Shown here: positions 1 through 7,419 of the stretch, in pieces | Numbering within the stretch: the first letter of the stretch is position 1 | Layout: every line of letters starts with the position of its first letter | Origin: Kiloniellales bacterium | GTDB taxonomy: Bacteria > Pseudomonadota > Alphaproteobacteria > Kiloniellales > JAKSDN01 | DNA: 7,419 nt | Reading direction: 5' to 3' | NCBI GenBank assembly: GCA_022360075.1 | Contig: JAKSDN010000181.1 | Coordinates: forward strand, 1 to 7,419 | Notes under the pieces: model-generated | Seen by the model: the letters and a program-made list of their open reading frames with translations, nothing else | What the model was told of the DNA's origin: nothing | The model's database searches: none | Position numbers and translations under genes: made by a program

Positions 1-1355
<1,355 letters not shown>

Positions 1356-1370
1356 CGGGGACGAGCAGGT

Positions 1371-2462
1371 ATGCTTTTCAACTTCCTGGCCCCGCTGGGC
1401 AACGAGATCATCGTCTTCAACCTGTTCCGCTACCTGACCTTCCGCAGCGGCGCGGCGGTGGTCACCGCACTGTTCATCTGCTTCGTGCTAGGCCCCGCCA
1501 TCATCAACTGGCTCAAGTCGAAGCAGAAGGAAGGCCAGCCGATCCGCGACGACGGGCCCGAGCATCACCTGATCACCAAGGCCGGCACGCCGACGATGGG
1601 CGGTTTCCTCATCCTGCTGGCGATCTCGATCTCGACGCTGCTCTGGGCCGACCTCACCAACGGCTTCGTCTGGGTCGTGCTCTTCATCACGATCGGCTAC
1701 GGCGGCATCGGCTTCGTCGACGACTACCTCAAGCTCACCAAGCGCAGCTCGCGCGGGCTTTCCAGCCGGCTCAAGTTCGTCGCGCAGATCGTGATCGGCG
1801 CGGCGGCCGCGGCCTGGATCGTGCAGCTCAGCCCCGGCCCGCTGCAGACCCATCTGGCCATTCCCTTCTTCAAGGACGTGCTGATCAACCTCGGCCTGCT
1901 GCTCTTCGTCGTCCTCGCGATCTTCGTGATGGTCGGCTCGTCAAATGCCGTCAACCTGACCGACGGACTGGACGGCCTGGCCATCGTGCCGGTGATGATC
2001 GCCGCCGGCTGCTTCGCCTTCATCGCCTACCTGGTCGGCAACACGGTCTTCTCCAACTACCTGCAGATCAACTACGTCCCCGGCGCCGGGGAGCTTGCCG
2101 TCTTCTGCGGCGCCCTGGTCGGCGCGAGCCTGGGCTTCCTCTGGTACAACGCGCCGCCGGCCATGGTCTTCATGGGCGACACGGGCTCGCTGTCCTGCGG
2201 CGGCGCGCTCGGCGGCATCGCGGTCATCACCAAGCACGAGCTGGTGCTGGCGATCATCGGCGGGCTCTTCGTGCTGGAGACCGTCTCGGTCATCGTTCAG
2301 GTGGCCTCCTTCAAGCTGACGGGGCGGCGCGTCTTCCGCATGGCGCCCCTGCACCACCATTTCGAAAAGAAAGGCTGGCAGGAACCGACCATCGTGATCC
2401 GCTTCTGGATCATCGCGTCGATCCTGGCGCTCGCCGGCCTGGCAACCCTGAAGTTGAGGTGA
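1371..2462 (+). CDS. mraY: MraY, phospho-N-acetylmuramoyl-pentapeptide-transferase
   Basis: Integral membrane enzyme that transfers phospho-MurNAc-pentapeptide from UDP to undecaprenyl phosphate, giving lipid I on the inner face of the cytoplasmic membrane. It has 363 residues, close to the usual 360, with about ten hydrophobic segments. Family motifs are GQPIRDDGP (55-63), KAGTPTMGG (70-78), FVDDYLK (115-121) with the catalytic pair Asp117/Asp118, [10 protein letters not shown] (195-204), FMGDTGSL (267-274) with Asp270, and PLHHHFE (326-332), the nucleotide-binding His cluster. The ATG at 1371 gives the expected N-terminus. A weak Shine-Dalgarno GGGGA (1357-1361) lies 9 bases upstream, just after the murF stop. 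The position after GSLS is Cys276, where I would expect Leu. The hydrophobic start [10 protein letters not shown] fits a membrane protein without a cleaved signal peptide. murD starts 10 bases after the TGA. Confidence 0.98.
   Translation: MLFNFLAPLGNEIIVFNLFRYLTFRSGAAVVTALFICFVLGPAIINWLKSKQKEGQPIRDDGPEHHLITKAGTPTMGGFLILLAISISTLLWADLTNGFVWVVLFITIGYGGIGFVDDYLKLTKRSSRGLSSRLKFVAQIVIGAAAAAWIVQLSPGPLQTHLAIPFFKDVLINLGLLLFVVLAIFVMVGSSNAVNLTDGLDGLAIVPVMIAAGCFAFIAYLVGNTVFSNYLQINYVPGAGELAVFCGALVGASLGFLWYNAPPAMVFMGDTGSLSCGGALGGIAVITKHELVLAIIGGLFVLETVSVIVQVASFKLTGRRVFRMAPLHHHFEKKGWQEPTIVIRFWIIASILALAGLATLKLR
2457..2462 (+). promoter_or_regulatory. Ribosome binding site for murD overlapping the mraY stop
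   Basis: AGGTGA lies 10 bases before the murD GTG and contains the mraY TGA itself. An in-frame TGA at 2455-2457 closes the murD frame upstream, so GTG 2473 is the first usable start. The overlap of site and stop suggests that ribosomes ending mraY help load murD; this is inference. Confidence 0.6.
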
Positions 2463-2472
2463 GCGCCAGGCC

Positions 2473-3918
2473 GTGAGAATCGAGCTGCCCTTCTTCAACG
2501 CCCTGCCCGTCGCCGTGCTGGGCCTCGGCAAGTCCGGCATTGCCGCTGCCAAGGTCCTGGCCGAAAGCGGTGCCGAGGGCTGGGCCTGGGACGACAACGA
2601 GGACGTGCGCGCCCGCGCCCGCGAACAGGGTATCCCGCTCGTCGACCTGGCCAGCTGCAACTGGCAGGAGCTTACGACCCTGGTGCTGTCGCCGGGCATC
2701 CCGCACAGCCATCCGGAGCCGCACCCAGTGACCGAGTTGGCGCGCCGCCACAAGGTGGAGATCATCGGCGACATCGAGCTGCTGGCCCGCGCCCAGCGCG
2801 ACGCCCGCTACATCGGCATCACGGGCACCAACGGCAAGTCGACCACCACGGCGCTGATCGCCCACATTCTTGAGACCGCCGGCCGTGAGATCCAGGTCGG
2901 CGGCAACATCGGCACGCCGGTGCTGGAGCTGGAGCCCCTGGACGGCAGCGGCCTCTACGTCCTGGAGATGTCCTCCTACCAGCTGGAGCTGACGCTCTCG
3001 ATCACCTTCGACGTCGCGGTCCTGTTGAACGTCTCGCCCGACCATCTGGAGCGGCACGGCGGCTTCGAGGGCTATCTGGCCGCCAAGCGCCTGATCTTCC
3101 ACCGCCAGACCAAGCCGCGCACCGCCGTCGTCGGGGTCGACGACGCGGTCAGCCGCGGCGTCTGCGACGAACTGCGCGCCGCCGACGACCAGATCGTCGT
3201 GCCGATTTCGGGCGAGGGCCGCGTGGTCGGCGGCGTCTATGCCGCCGAGGGTGTGCTCTACGACGAGACCGAAGGCGAGCCGGTGCCGGCCCTCGACCTG
3301 CGCCAGATCATCAGCCTGCCGGGCAGCCACAACTGGCAGAACGCCGCCGCGGCCTTCGCGGCCTGCAAGGCGGCGGGACTGCAGCCGCCGGTCATCGCCG
3401 CCTGCCTGCGCAGCTTCCCGGGCCTGGCACACCGCCAGGAGGTGCTGACGGCGATCGACGGCGTGCTCTACGTCAACGACTCCAAGGCCACGAACGCGGA
3501 CGCCGCGGCCAAGGCCCTGGCCTGCTACGGGCAGATCTACTGGATCGCCGGCGGCCTGGCCAAGGACGGCGGCATCGCCGGGCTGGAGCCCTTCTTCGAC
3601 CGGATCGTCCACGCCTTCCTGATCGGCGCCGCCGCGGAGGACTTCGCCGCGGTCCTGGAAGGCAAGGTGGACACCACAATCTGCGGCGACCTCGAGACGG
3701 CCGTCGCCAGGGCACAGGCCCTGGCGACGGCAGGTGGCCGCGAAGGCGCGGTGGTGCTGCTGTCACCGGCCTGCGCCTCCTTCGACCAGTACCGGAACTT
3801 CGAGCTGCGCGGCGATGCCTTCCGCGCCCTGGTCGCCGCCCTGCCGGGCGAGCACGAGGAGCCAGAGAGCGTGCTGCCGGCCCTGGCCGGGCCCCCGCCG
3901 GAGGGTCCGCCGGCATGA
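2473..3918 (+). CDS. murD: MurD, UDP-N-acetylmuramoyl-L-alanine--D-glutamate ligase
   Basis: Cytoplasmic Mur ligase that adds D-Glu to UDP-MurNAc-L-Ala using ATP. It has 481 residues, somewhat longer than the 440-470 I expect. The N-terminal UDP-substrate domain has VLGLGKSGIAAAKVL (15-29). The central ATPase domain has the P-loop GITGTNGKSTTT (115-126, Lys122), GGNIGTPVLEL (143-153), EMSSYQLEL (165-173), and NVSPDHLERHG (186-196). YLAAKRLIF (201-209) places Lys205 at the carbamylated-lysine position. The C-terminal domain has HNWQNAAAA (286-294), FPGLAHRQE (315-323), VNDSKATNADAA (334-345), IAGGLAKDGG (358-367) and SPACASFDQYRNFELRGDAF (431-450). The start is GTG: an in-frame stop sits at 2455-2457, no ATG occurs before residue 169, and the nucleotide-binding motif begins only 14 residues in. 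Residues 458-481 form a Pro/Glu-rich tail. The last four bases overlap the ftsW start. A perfect 14-bp hairpin lies in the coding sequence at 3700-3731. Confidence 0.98.
   Translation: MRIELPFFNALPVAVLGLGKSGIAAAKVLAESGAEGWAWDDNEDVRARAREQGIPLVDLASCNWQELTTLVLSPGIPHSHPEPHPVTELARRHKVEIIGDIELLARAQRDARYIGITGTNGKSTTTALIAHILETAGREIQVGGNIGTPVLELEPLDGSGLYVLEMSSYQLELTLSITFDVAVLLNVSPDHLERHGGFEGYLAAKRLIFHRQTKPRTAVVGVDDAVSRGVCDELRAADDQIVVPISGEGRVVGGVYAAEGVLYDETEGEPVPALDLRQIISLPGSHNWQNAAAAFAACKAAGLQPPVIAACLRSFPGLAHRQEVLTAIDGVLYVNDSKATNADAAAKALACYGQIYWIAGGLAKDGGIAGLEPFFDRIVHAFLIGAAAEDFAAVLEGKVDTTICGDLETAVARAQALATAGGREGAVVLLSPACASFDQYRNFELRGDAFRALVAALPGEHEEPESVLPALAGPPPEGPPA
3700..3731 (+). repeat. Perfect 14-bp inverted repeat with 4-base loop inside murD
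   Basis: The arms 3700-3713 and 3718-3731 are exact reverse complements (left arm GCCGTCGCCAGGGC), separated by the loop ACAG at 3714-3717. The stretch encodes about residues 410-420 (Ala/Arg/Gln/Leu-rich, probably helical) in the C-terminal domain of MurD. No T-run follows, so it does not look like an intrinsic terminator. It could form a very stable RNA hairpin; whether it has any function is unknown. Confidence 0.85.
3900..3905 (+). promoter_or_regulatory. Ribosome binding site for ftsW within the murD tail
   Basis: GGAGGG lies 9 bases before the ftsW ATG and sits inside the codons for the last residues of MurD. It supports ATG 3915 as the ftsW start and the ATGA junction with murD. Confidence 0.75.
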
Positions 3919-5039
3919 GCAGCTTCAGCCGCCTCGATTCCAGCGAGCTGAGCCGCTGGTGGTGGACCATCGACCGCTGGACCCTCTTCGCCATCGCCGG
4001 CCTGATGGCGCTGGGCATCCTGCTCACCCTCTCCGCCTCGCCGGCCGCCGGCGGGCGCATCGGCCTGGAGGGCTTCGACCTGGCGCGGCGCCAGTTCGTC
4101 TTCCTGCCGCTCGCGGCCGCGCTGCTGCTCGGGACCTCGCTGCTGTCGCCGCGCGGCGTGCGCCGGCTCGCGGTGCTCGGCTTTCTCGGCGCCGTGGCGC
4201 TGCTGGTCCTGACGCTTTTGGTCGGCTCCGAGATCAAGGGCGCCTCGCGCTGGCTCAACTTCGCGGGCTTCTCTATCCAGCCTTCCGAGTTCGTGAAGCC
4301 CTTCCTGGCCGTCGCCGCGGCCTGGATGTTCGCCGAGGCGAAGGTCGATCAGAAGTTCCCGGGCAATCCCATCGCCGCCGCGCTCTACGCCCTGGTAGTC
4401 GGCCTGCTGCTGCTGCAGCCCGACGTCGGCCAGGCCTTCCTGGTGCTGGCAACCTTCGGGACCCAGCTGATCCTGATCGGCCTGCCGGTCGTCTGGATCG
4501 TCGCATTCTGCGCCCTGGGGCTGACGGCCCTGGTCATCGCCTATTTCGTGCTGCCCCACGTCGCGGCGCGCATCGATTCCTTCCTGAACCCGAACGTCGG
4601 CGACCACTACCAGATCGACCGCTCCATCGAGGCCTTCATGAACGGCGGCCTGCTGGGGCTCGGCCCGGGCGAGGGGACGGTCAAGGCACAGCTGCCGGAC
4701 GTGCACGCCGACTTCATCTTCGCCGTCGCCGGCGAGGAGCTGGGCGCCCTGGTCTGCCTGGGCATCGTCGCGCTCTTCGCCTTCGTGGTGCTGCGCAGCC
4801 TGTCCAAGCTGCTGGCCGAGCGCTCGCTCTTCGTGCTGCTCGCGGCGACCGGTCTGCTGGTGCAGTTCGGGCTGCAGGCGGTCATCAACATGGGCTCGAC
4901 CCTGCGTCTCATGCCGACCAAGGGTATGACCCTGCCCTTCATCAGCTACGGCGGCTCCTCGCTCATGGCCCTGGCCCTGGGCATGGGCATGCTGCTGGCC
5001 CTGACCCGGCGCCGCGTTTCTCCGGTGGAGGGCGCATGA
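3915..5039 (+). CDS. ftsW: FtsW, SEDS-family septal peptidoglycan glycosyltransferase
   Basis: Polytopic inner-membrane SEDS protein that polymerises lipid II into septal glycan strands together with a class B PBP (FtsI), as part of the divisome. It has 374 residues, with a short cytoplasmic N-terminus ending in [11 protein letters not shown] (14-24) and about ten hydrophobic segments. Motifs are [20 protein letters not shown] (109-128), QPDVGQAFL (168-176), and [14 protein letters not shown] (244-257). [14 protein letters not shown] (264-277) carries Asp266, aligned with the catalytic Asp297 of E. coli Fts[19 protein letters not shown] (325-342) and SYGGSSL (344-350) complete the set. FtsW is preferred over RodA or SpoVE because of the GPGEGTVK...H-x-DFIFA pattern and the position between murD and murG. 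The ATG is at 3915, overlaps the murD TGA by four bases, and has a good Shine-Dalgarno. The stop overlaps the murG start in the same way. Ends and motifs are complete. Confidence 0.97.
   Translation: MSSFSRLDSSELSRWWWTIDRWTLFAIAGLMALGILLTLSASPAAGGRIGLEGFDLARRQFVFLPLAAALLLGTSLLSPRGVRRLAVLGFLGAVALLVLTLLVGSEIKGASRWLNFAGFSIQPSEFVKPFLAVAAAWMFAEAKVDQKFPGNPIAAALYALVVGLLLLQPDVGQAFLVLATFGTQLILIGLPVVWIVAFCALGLTALVIAYFVLPHVAARIDSFLNPNVGDHYQIDRSIEAFMNGGLLGLGPGEGTVKAQLPDVHADFIFAVAGEELGALVCLGIVALFAFVVLRSLSKLLAERSLFVLLAATGLLVQFGLQAVINMGSTLRLMPTKGMTLPFISYGGSSLMALALGMGMLLALTRRRVSPVEGA
5027..5031 (+). promoter_or_regulatory. Ribosome binding site for murG, close-spaced
   Basis: GGAGG lies only 4 bases before the murG ATG at 5036, inside the last ftsW codons. 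This is shorter than at the other junctions (7-10 bases). The upstream GGTGG (5024-5028) would give 7 bases. The short spacing may make murG depend more on ribosomes arriving from ftsW; that is inference. Confidence 0.6.
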
Positions 5040-6172
5040 CCGACCGGCAGCACGGCAAGATCGTTGCCCTGGCAGCGGGCGGAACCGGGGGCCACATGTT
5101 CCCGGCTCAGGCCCTGGCGCGCGAGCTGCTGGGCCGTGGGTCCAAGGTCGCCCTGGTGACGGACCGCCGCGGCGGCGGCTTCGGCGGCGACCTGCCCGAG
5201 GTGCAGACGGCGCGCATCTCCGCCGGCGCCATCGCGGGCGGCAACCCCCTGAAGAAGATCGCCAGCATCGGCCGGCTGGCCCTGGGCTATTTCCAGGCGC
5301 GCGGCACCCTGCGCCGCCTGCGGGCCGACACGGTCGTCGGCTTCGGCGGCTACGCCAGCGTGCCCACCGTGATGGCCGGGGCCCACCGCGGCCTGCGCGT
5401 CGTGCTGCACGAGCAGAACGCCGTGCTGGGGCGCGCCAACCGCCTGCTGGCGCCCCAGGCCGACGCGGTCGCCTCCTCCTTCGCCGAAGTCCAGGGCCTA
5501 AAGGAGGAGGACCGCGCCAAGGTCACCTTCACCGGCAACCCCGTGCGTCCGGCCATCGCGGCGCTGGGCGCCGAGGCCTATCCCAAGCCCCTGCCGGACG
5601 GGAAGCTCTTCCTGCTGGTCTTCGGCGGCAGCCAGGGCGCCGAGGCCTTCAACACCATGGTGCCGGCCGCTGTCGAGGCCCTGCCCGAGGACCTGCGCCG
5701 GCGCCTGGAGATCACCCAGCAGGTGCGCGGCCCGGCAACGGACCAGGTCCGCGAGGTCTACGAGACCGCGGGCGTGCGGGCGACCCTGGCCGGCTTCTTC
5801 GAGGACATGCCGCAGCGGCTCCGCGCCGCCCACCTGGTGATCTCGCGCGCCGGGGCTTCGACCATCGCCGAGCTGGCCGCCGCCGGCCGCCCGGCGATCC
5901 TGGTGCCCTACCCTTATGCAGCGGACGACCACCAGAGCGTCAACGCCCGCGCCTTCGCGGCCACCGGCGGCGGCTGGGCCATGCCCCAGGCCGACCTGAC
6001 CGCCGGCGAGCTCTCCGCCCAGCTGGCCCGCCTGCTGTCCGATCCCTCGGCCCTGCAGGACGCGGCGGCAGCCGCCTACGGCTTTGGCCGCGACGGCGCG
6101 GCCGAGCGCCTGGCCGACCTGGTTTGCAGTGGCGGCAAGGACCAGACCGACAAGAAGGAGGCCGCGGCATGA
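5036..6172 (+). CDS. murG: MurG, lipid I GlcNAc transferase (lipid II synthase)
   Basis: GT-B fold (GT28 family) peripheral membrane enzyme on the cytoplasmic face. It transfers GlcNAc from UDP-GlcNAc to lipid I, forming lipid II. It has 378 residues, slightly above the usual 355-375. The N-terminal acceptor domain shows [14 protein letters not shown] (11-24) with the conserved His20, [11 protein letters not shown] (100-110), and [14 protein letters not shown] (125-138). TGNPVR (166-171) marks the start of the C-terminal domain. The donor-binding domain shows [11 protein letters not shown] (196-206), [20 protein letters not shown] (270-289) with Glu279 for the GlcNAc-nucleotide, and [14 protein letters not shown] (291-304). 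The ATG at 5036 overlaps the ftsW stop by four bases and puts the glycine-rich loop at residue 11, as expected. The reading frame is open far upstream through ftsW (back to about 3734), but that part is an out-of-frame shadow of ftsW and not an N-terminal extension. The C-terminal tail is short and polar and carries the murC ribosome binding site. Confidence 0.97.
   Translation: MTDRQHGKIVALAAGGTGGHMFPAQALARELLGRGSKVALVTDRRGGGFGGDLPEVQTARISAGAIAGGNPLKKIASIGRLALGYFQARGTLRRLRADTVVGFGGYASVPTVMAGAHRGLRVVLHEQNAVLGRANRLLAPQADAVASSFAEVQGLKEEDRAKVTFTGNPVRPAIAALGAEAYPKPLPDGKLFLLVFGGSQGAEAFNTMVPAAVEALPEDLRRRLEITQQVRGPATDQVREVYETAGVRATLAGFFEDMPQRLRAAHLVISRAGASTIAELAAAGRPAILVPYPYAADDHQSVNARAFAATGGGWAMPQADLTAGELSAQLARLLSDPSALQDAAAAAYGFGRDGAAERLADLVCSGGKDQTDKKEAAA
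6155..6161 (+). promoter_or_regulatory. Strong ribosome binding site for murC within the murG tail
   Basis: AAGGAGG, a near-ideal Shine-Dalgarno, lies 7 bases before the murC ATG. It is read as Lys-Lys-Glu-Ala near the MurG C-terminus. It fixes ATG 6169 as the murC start and is the best ribosome binding site in the window. Confidence 0.85.
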
Positions 6173-7419
6173 ACGCGATCCCCTTCGACCTCGGGATGAT
6201 GCACTTCGTCGGCATCGGCGGCATCGGCATGAGCGGCATCGCCGAGATCCTGCACAACCTGGACTACCAGGTGCAGGGCAGCGACATCGCCGAGAACGCC
6301 AACGTCCAGCGCCTGCGCGGCCTCGGCATTCCGGTTGCCATCGGACACGACAGGGACAACCTGGGCACGGCCGCGGTGGTCGTCGTCTCCTCGGCGATCA
6401 AGACTGACAACCCCGAGCTGCAGGCGGCGCAGGAGCGCTTCATCCCGGTGGTCCAGCGCGCCGAGATGCTGGGCGAGCTGATGCGCCTGAAGTGGTCCAT
6501 CGCCGTCGGCGGCACCCACGGCAAGACCACCACGACCTCCATGGTCGCCGCCGTGCTGGACAAGGCCCAGTTCGACCCGACCGTGATCAACGGCGGCATC
6601 ATCAACGCCTACGGCACCAACGCCCGGCTCGGCGCAGGCGACTGGATGGTGGTCGAGGCCGACGAGAGCGACGGCACCTTCGTCAAGCTGCCGCCGACCA
6701 TCGCCATCGTCACCAACATCGATCCCGAGCACATGGAGTTCTTCGGCTCGGAAGAGGCCTTGCACGCCGCCTTCGAGACCTTCGTCAGGAACACCCCCTT
6801 CTACGGCTTTGCGGTGCTCTGCATCGATCATCCGGCGGTCCAGACGCTGATCGGACGGATCGACGACCGCAGGATCGTCAGCTACGGCTTCACGCCCCAG
6901 GCCGACGTCCGCGCCGTCGACCTGGAAGCGACCAACGGCAGCATCCGCTTCGCCGTCGAGTTCGCCGAGCGCCGCGGGCGTCCCGCGCGCAAGGCCGGGG
7001 GATTCGTCCTGCCCATGGCCGGCCGCCACAACGTGCTCAACGCCTTGGCCGCCATCGCCACCGCCGAGGAGCTCGCGGTGCCCGATAGGGTCAAGATCGC
7101 GGCGCTGGCCGGTTTCGGCGGGGTCAAGCGCCGCTTCAGCAAGACCGGCGAGGTCGGCGGCATCACCGTGATCGACGACTATGGCCACCATCCGGTCGAG
7201 ATCGCCGAGGTGCTGGAAGCCGCCCGCCAGGCCACCTCGGGCAAGGTGATCGCCGTGGTCCAGCCGCACCGCTACAGCCGGCTGGCCGATCTCTTCGATC
7301 AGTTCTGCACCTGCTTCAACGACGCCGATCAGGTCATCGTGGCCGAGGTCTACGCCGCCGGCGAGGCGCCGATCGAGGGTGCCGACCGTGAGTCTCTGGT
7401 CGAAGGCCTGCGCGCCCGC
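6169..7419 (+). CDS. murC: MurC, UDP-N-acetylmuramate--L-alanine ligase (3' partial)
   Basis: First cytoplasmic Mur ligase of the pathway; it adds L-Ala to UDP-MurNAc with ATP. The frame is open from the ATG to the window edge, giving 417 residues. The family is usually about 460-490 residues, so some 50-70 C-terminal residues lie outside. The N-terminal UDP-binding domain starts with [17 protein letters not shown] (12-28). The ATPase domain has the P-loop [10 protein letters not shown] (114-123, Lys119), EADESDGTF (163-171), [13 protein letters not shown] (182-194) and [13 protein letters not shown] (285-297). The C-terminal domain shows [11 protein letters not shown] (318-328), [11 protein letters not shown] (335-345) and QPHRYSRL (365-372). 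The THGKT P-loop and the DDYGHHP signature separate it from MurD, MurE, MurF and Mpl; the position after murG agrees. The ATG overlaps the murG TGA by four bases and has the strong AAGGAGG site, which suggests translational coupling. No frameshift or internal stop is seen in the part visible. Confidence 0.97.
   Translation, partial: MNAIPFDLGMMHFVGIGGIGMSGIAEILHNLDYQVQGSDIAENANVQRLRGLGIPVAIGHDRDNLGTAAVVVVSSAIKTDNPELQAAQERFIPVVQRAEMLGELMRLKWSIAVGGTHGKTTTTSMVAAVLDKAQFDPTVINGGIINAYGTNARLGAGDWMVVEADESDGTFVKLPPTIAIVTNIDPEHMEFFGSEEALHAAFETFVRNTPFYGFAVLCIDHPAVQTLIGRIDDRRIVSYGFTPQADVRAVDLEATNGSIRFAVEFAERRGRPARKAGGFVLPMAGRHNVLNALAAIATAEELAVPDRVKIAALAGFGGVKRRFSKTGEVGGITVIDDYGHHPVEIAEVLEAARQATSGKVIAVVQPHRYSRLADLFDQFCTCFNDADQVIVAEVYAAGEAPIEGADRESLVEGLRAR

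Noticed and set aside
2077..2092. Perfect 16-bp palindrome in mraY (TCCCCGGCGCCGGGGA).
   Set aside because: With no loop and at this GC, a 16-bp palindrome is expected roughly 0.4 times per window; 12-bp ones such as 5164-5175 are expected several times. It probably reflects Pro-Gly-Ala-Gly codons.
2410..3612. Long antisense open frame of 400 codons opposite murD.
   Set aside because: It mirrors the codon structure of murD in GC-rich DNA, with low-complexity Gly/Ala/Asp/Arg/Gln composition and no recognisable domain.
3537..4706. Long antisense open frame of 389 codons opposite the murD end and ftsW.
   Set aside because: It crosses a gene boundary, has Gln/Arg/Asp/Gly-rich low-complexity sequence, and is opposite firmly identified genes.
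3734..5035. The murG reading frame stays open upstream for more than 430 codons, giving an apparent 812-residue protein.
   Set aside because: The upstream part is Arg/Pro/Ala-rich with no family motif and lies out of frame over murD and ftsW, which have full conserved motifs. It is a high-GC frame shadow; MurG starts at 5036.
6076..7269. Long antisense open frame of 397 codons opposite murC.
   Set aside because: Asp/Gly/His/Val-rich composition typical of the complement of Mur ligase codons; no motif and no plausible ribosome binding site context was seen.

Overview
The window is an uninterrupted, gene-dense stretch of the division and cell wall (dcw) cluster of a high-GC bacterium (roughly 70% GC, judged by eye). 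All six genes are on the + strand in the classical order murF (5' end outside the window) - mraY - murD - ftsW - murG - murC (3' end outside the window). No RNA gene, mobile element, CRISPR array or foreign insertion was seen. The protein details look alphaproteobacterial: the MurF P-loop GSVGKTGTKEAL followed by NNHWGVPLSLARM, the [12 protein letters not shown]-terminus of FtsW, and the [14 protein letters not shown] segment of MurG. A Rhodospirillales/Kiloniellales-like source is my inference from recalled family sequences; no search was run.

Layout: murF ends at 1355 and is followed by 15 bases before mraY (1371-2462). Ten bases separate mraY from murD, which starts with GTG at 2473. From there each gene overlaps the next by the four bases ATGA: murD/ftsW at 3915-3918, ftsW/murG at 5036-5039 and murG/murC at 6169-6172. 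No stretch lacks a gene for more than 15 bases, so there is no room for a conventional intergenic promoter or terminator. Transcription most likely enters from upstream (murE side) and continues downstream (murB/ddl/ftsQ side). Those neighbours are expected but not visible here.

Together the genes cover most of lipid II synthesis plus a glycan polymerase. MurC adds L-Ala to UDP-MurNAc, MurD adds D-Glu, and MurF adds D-Ala-D-Ala to the tripeptide made by MurE. MraY moves the phospho-MurNAc-pentapeptide to undecaprenyl phosphate (lipid I), MurG adds GlcNAc (lipid II), and FtsW polymerises lipid II at the septum. All key motifs I know for these families are present, so each gene looks functional.

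I found no previously undescribed system. The most notable non-coding signal is a perfect 14-bp inverted repeat with a 4-base loop inside the 3' part of murD (3700-3731). Smaller observations are the chain of ATGA junctions, a Pro/Glu-rich MurD tail that also carries the ftsW ribosome binding site, and a cysteine next to the MraY catalytic motif.
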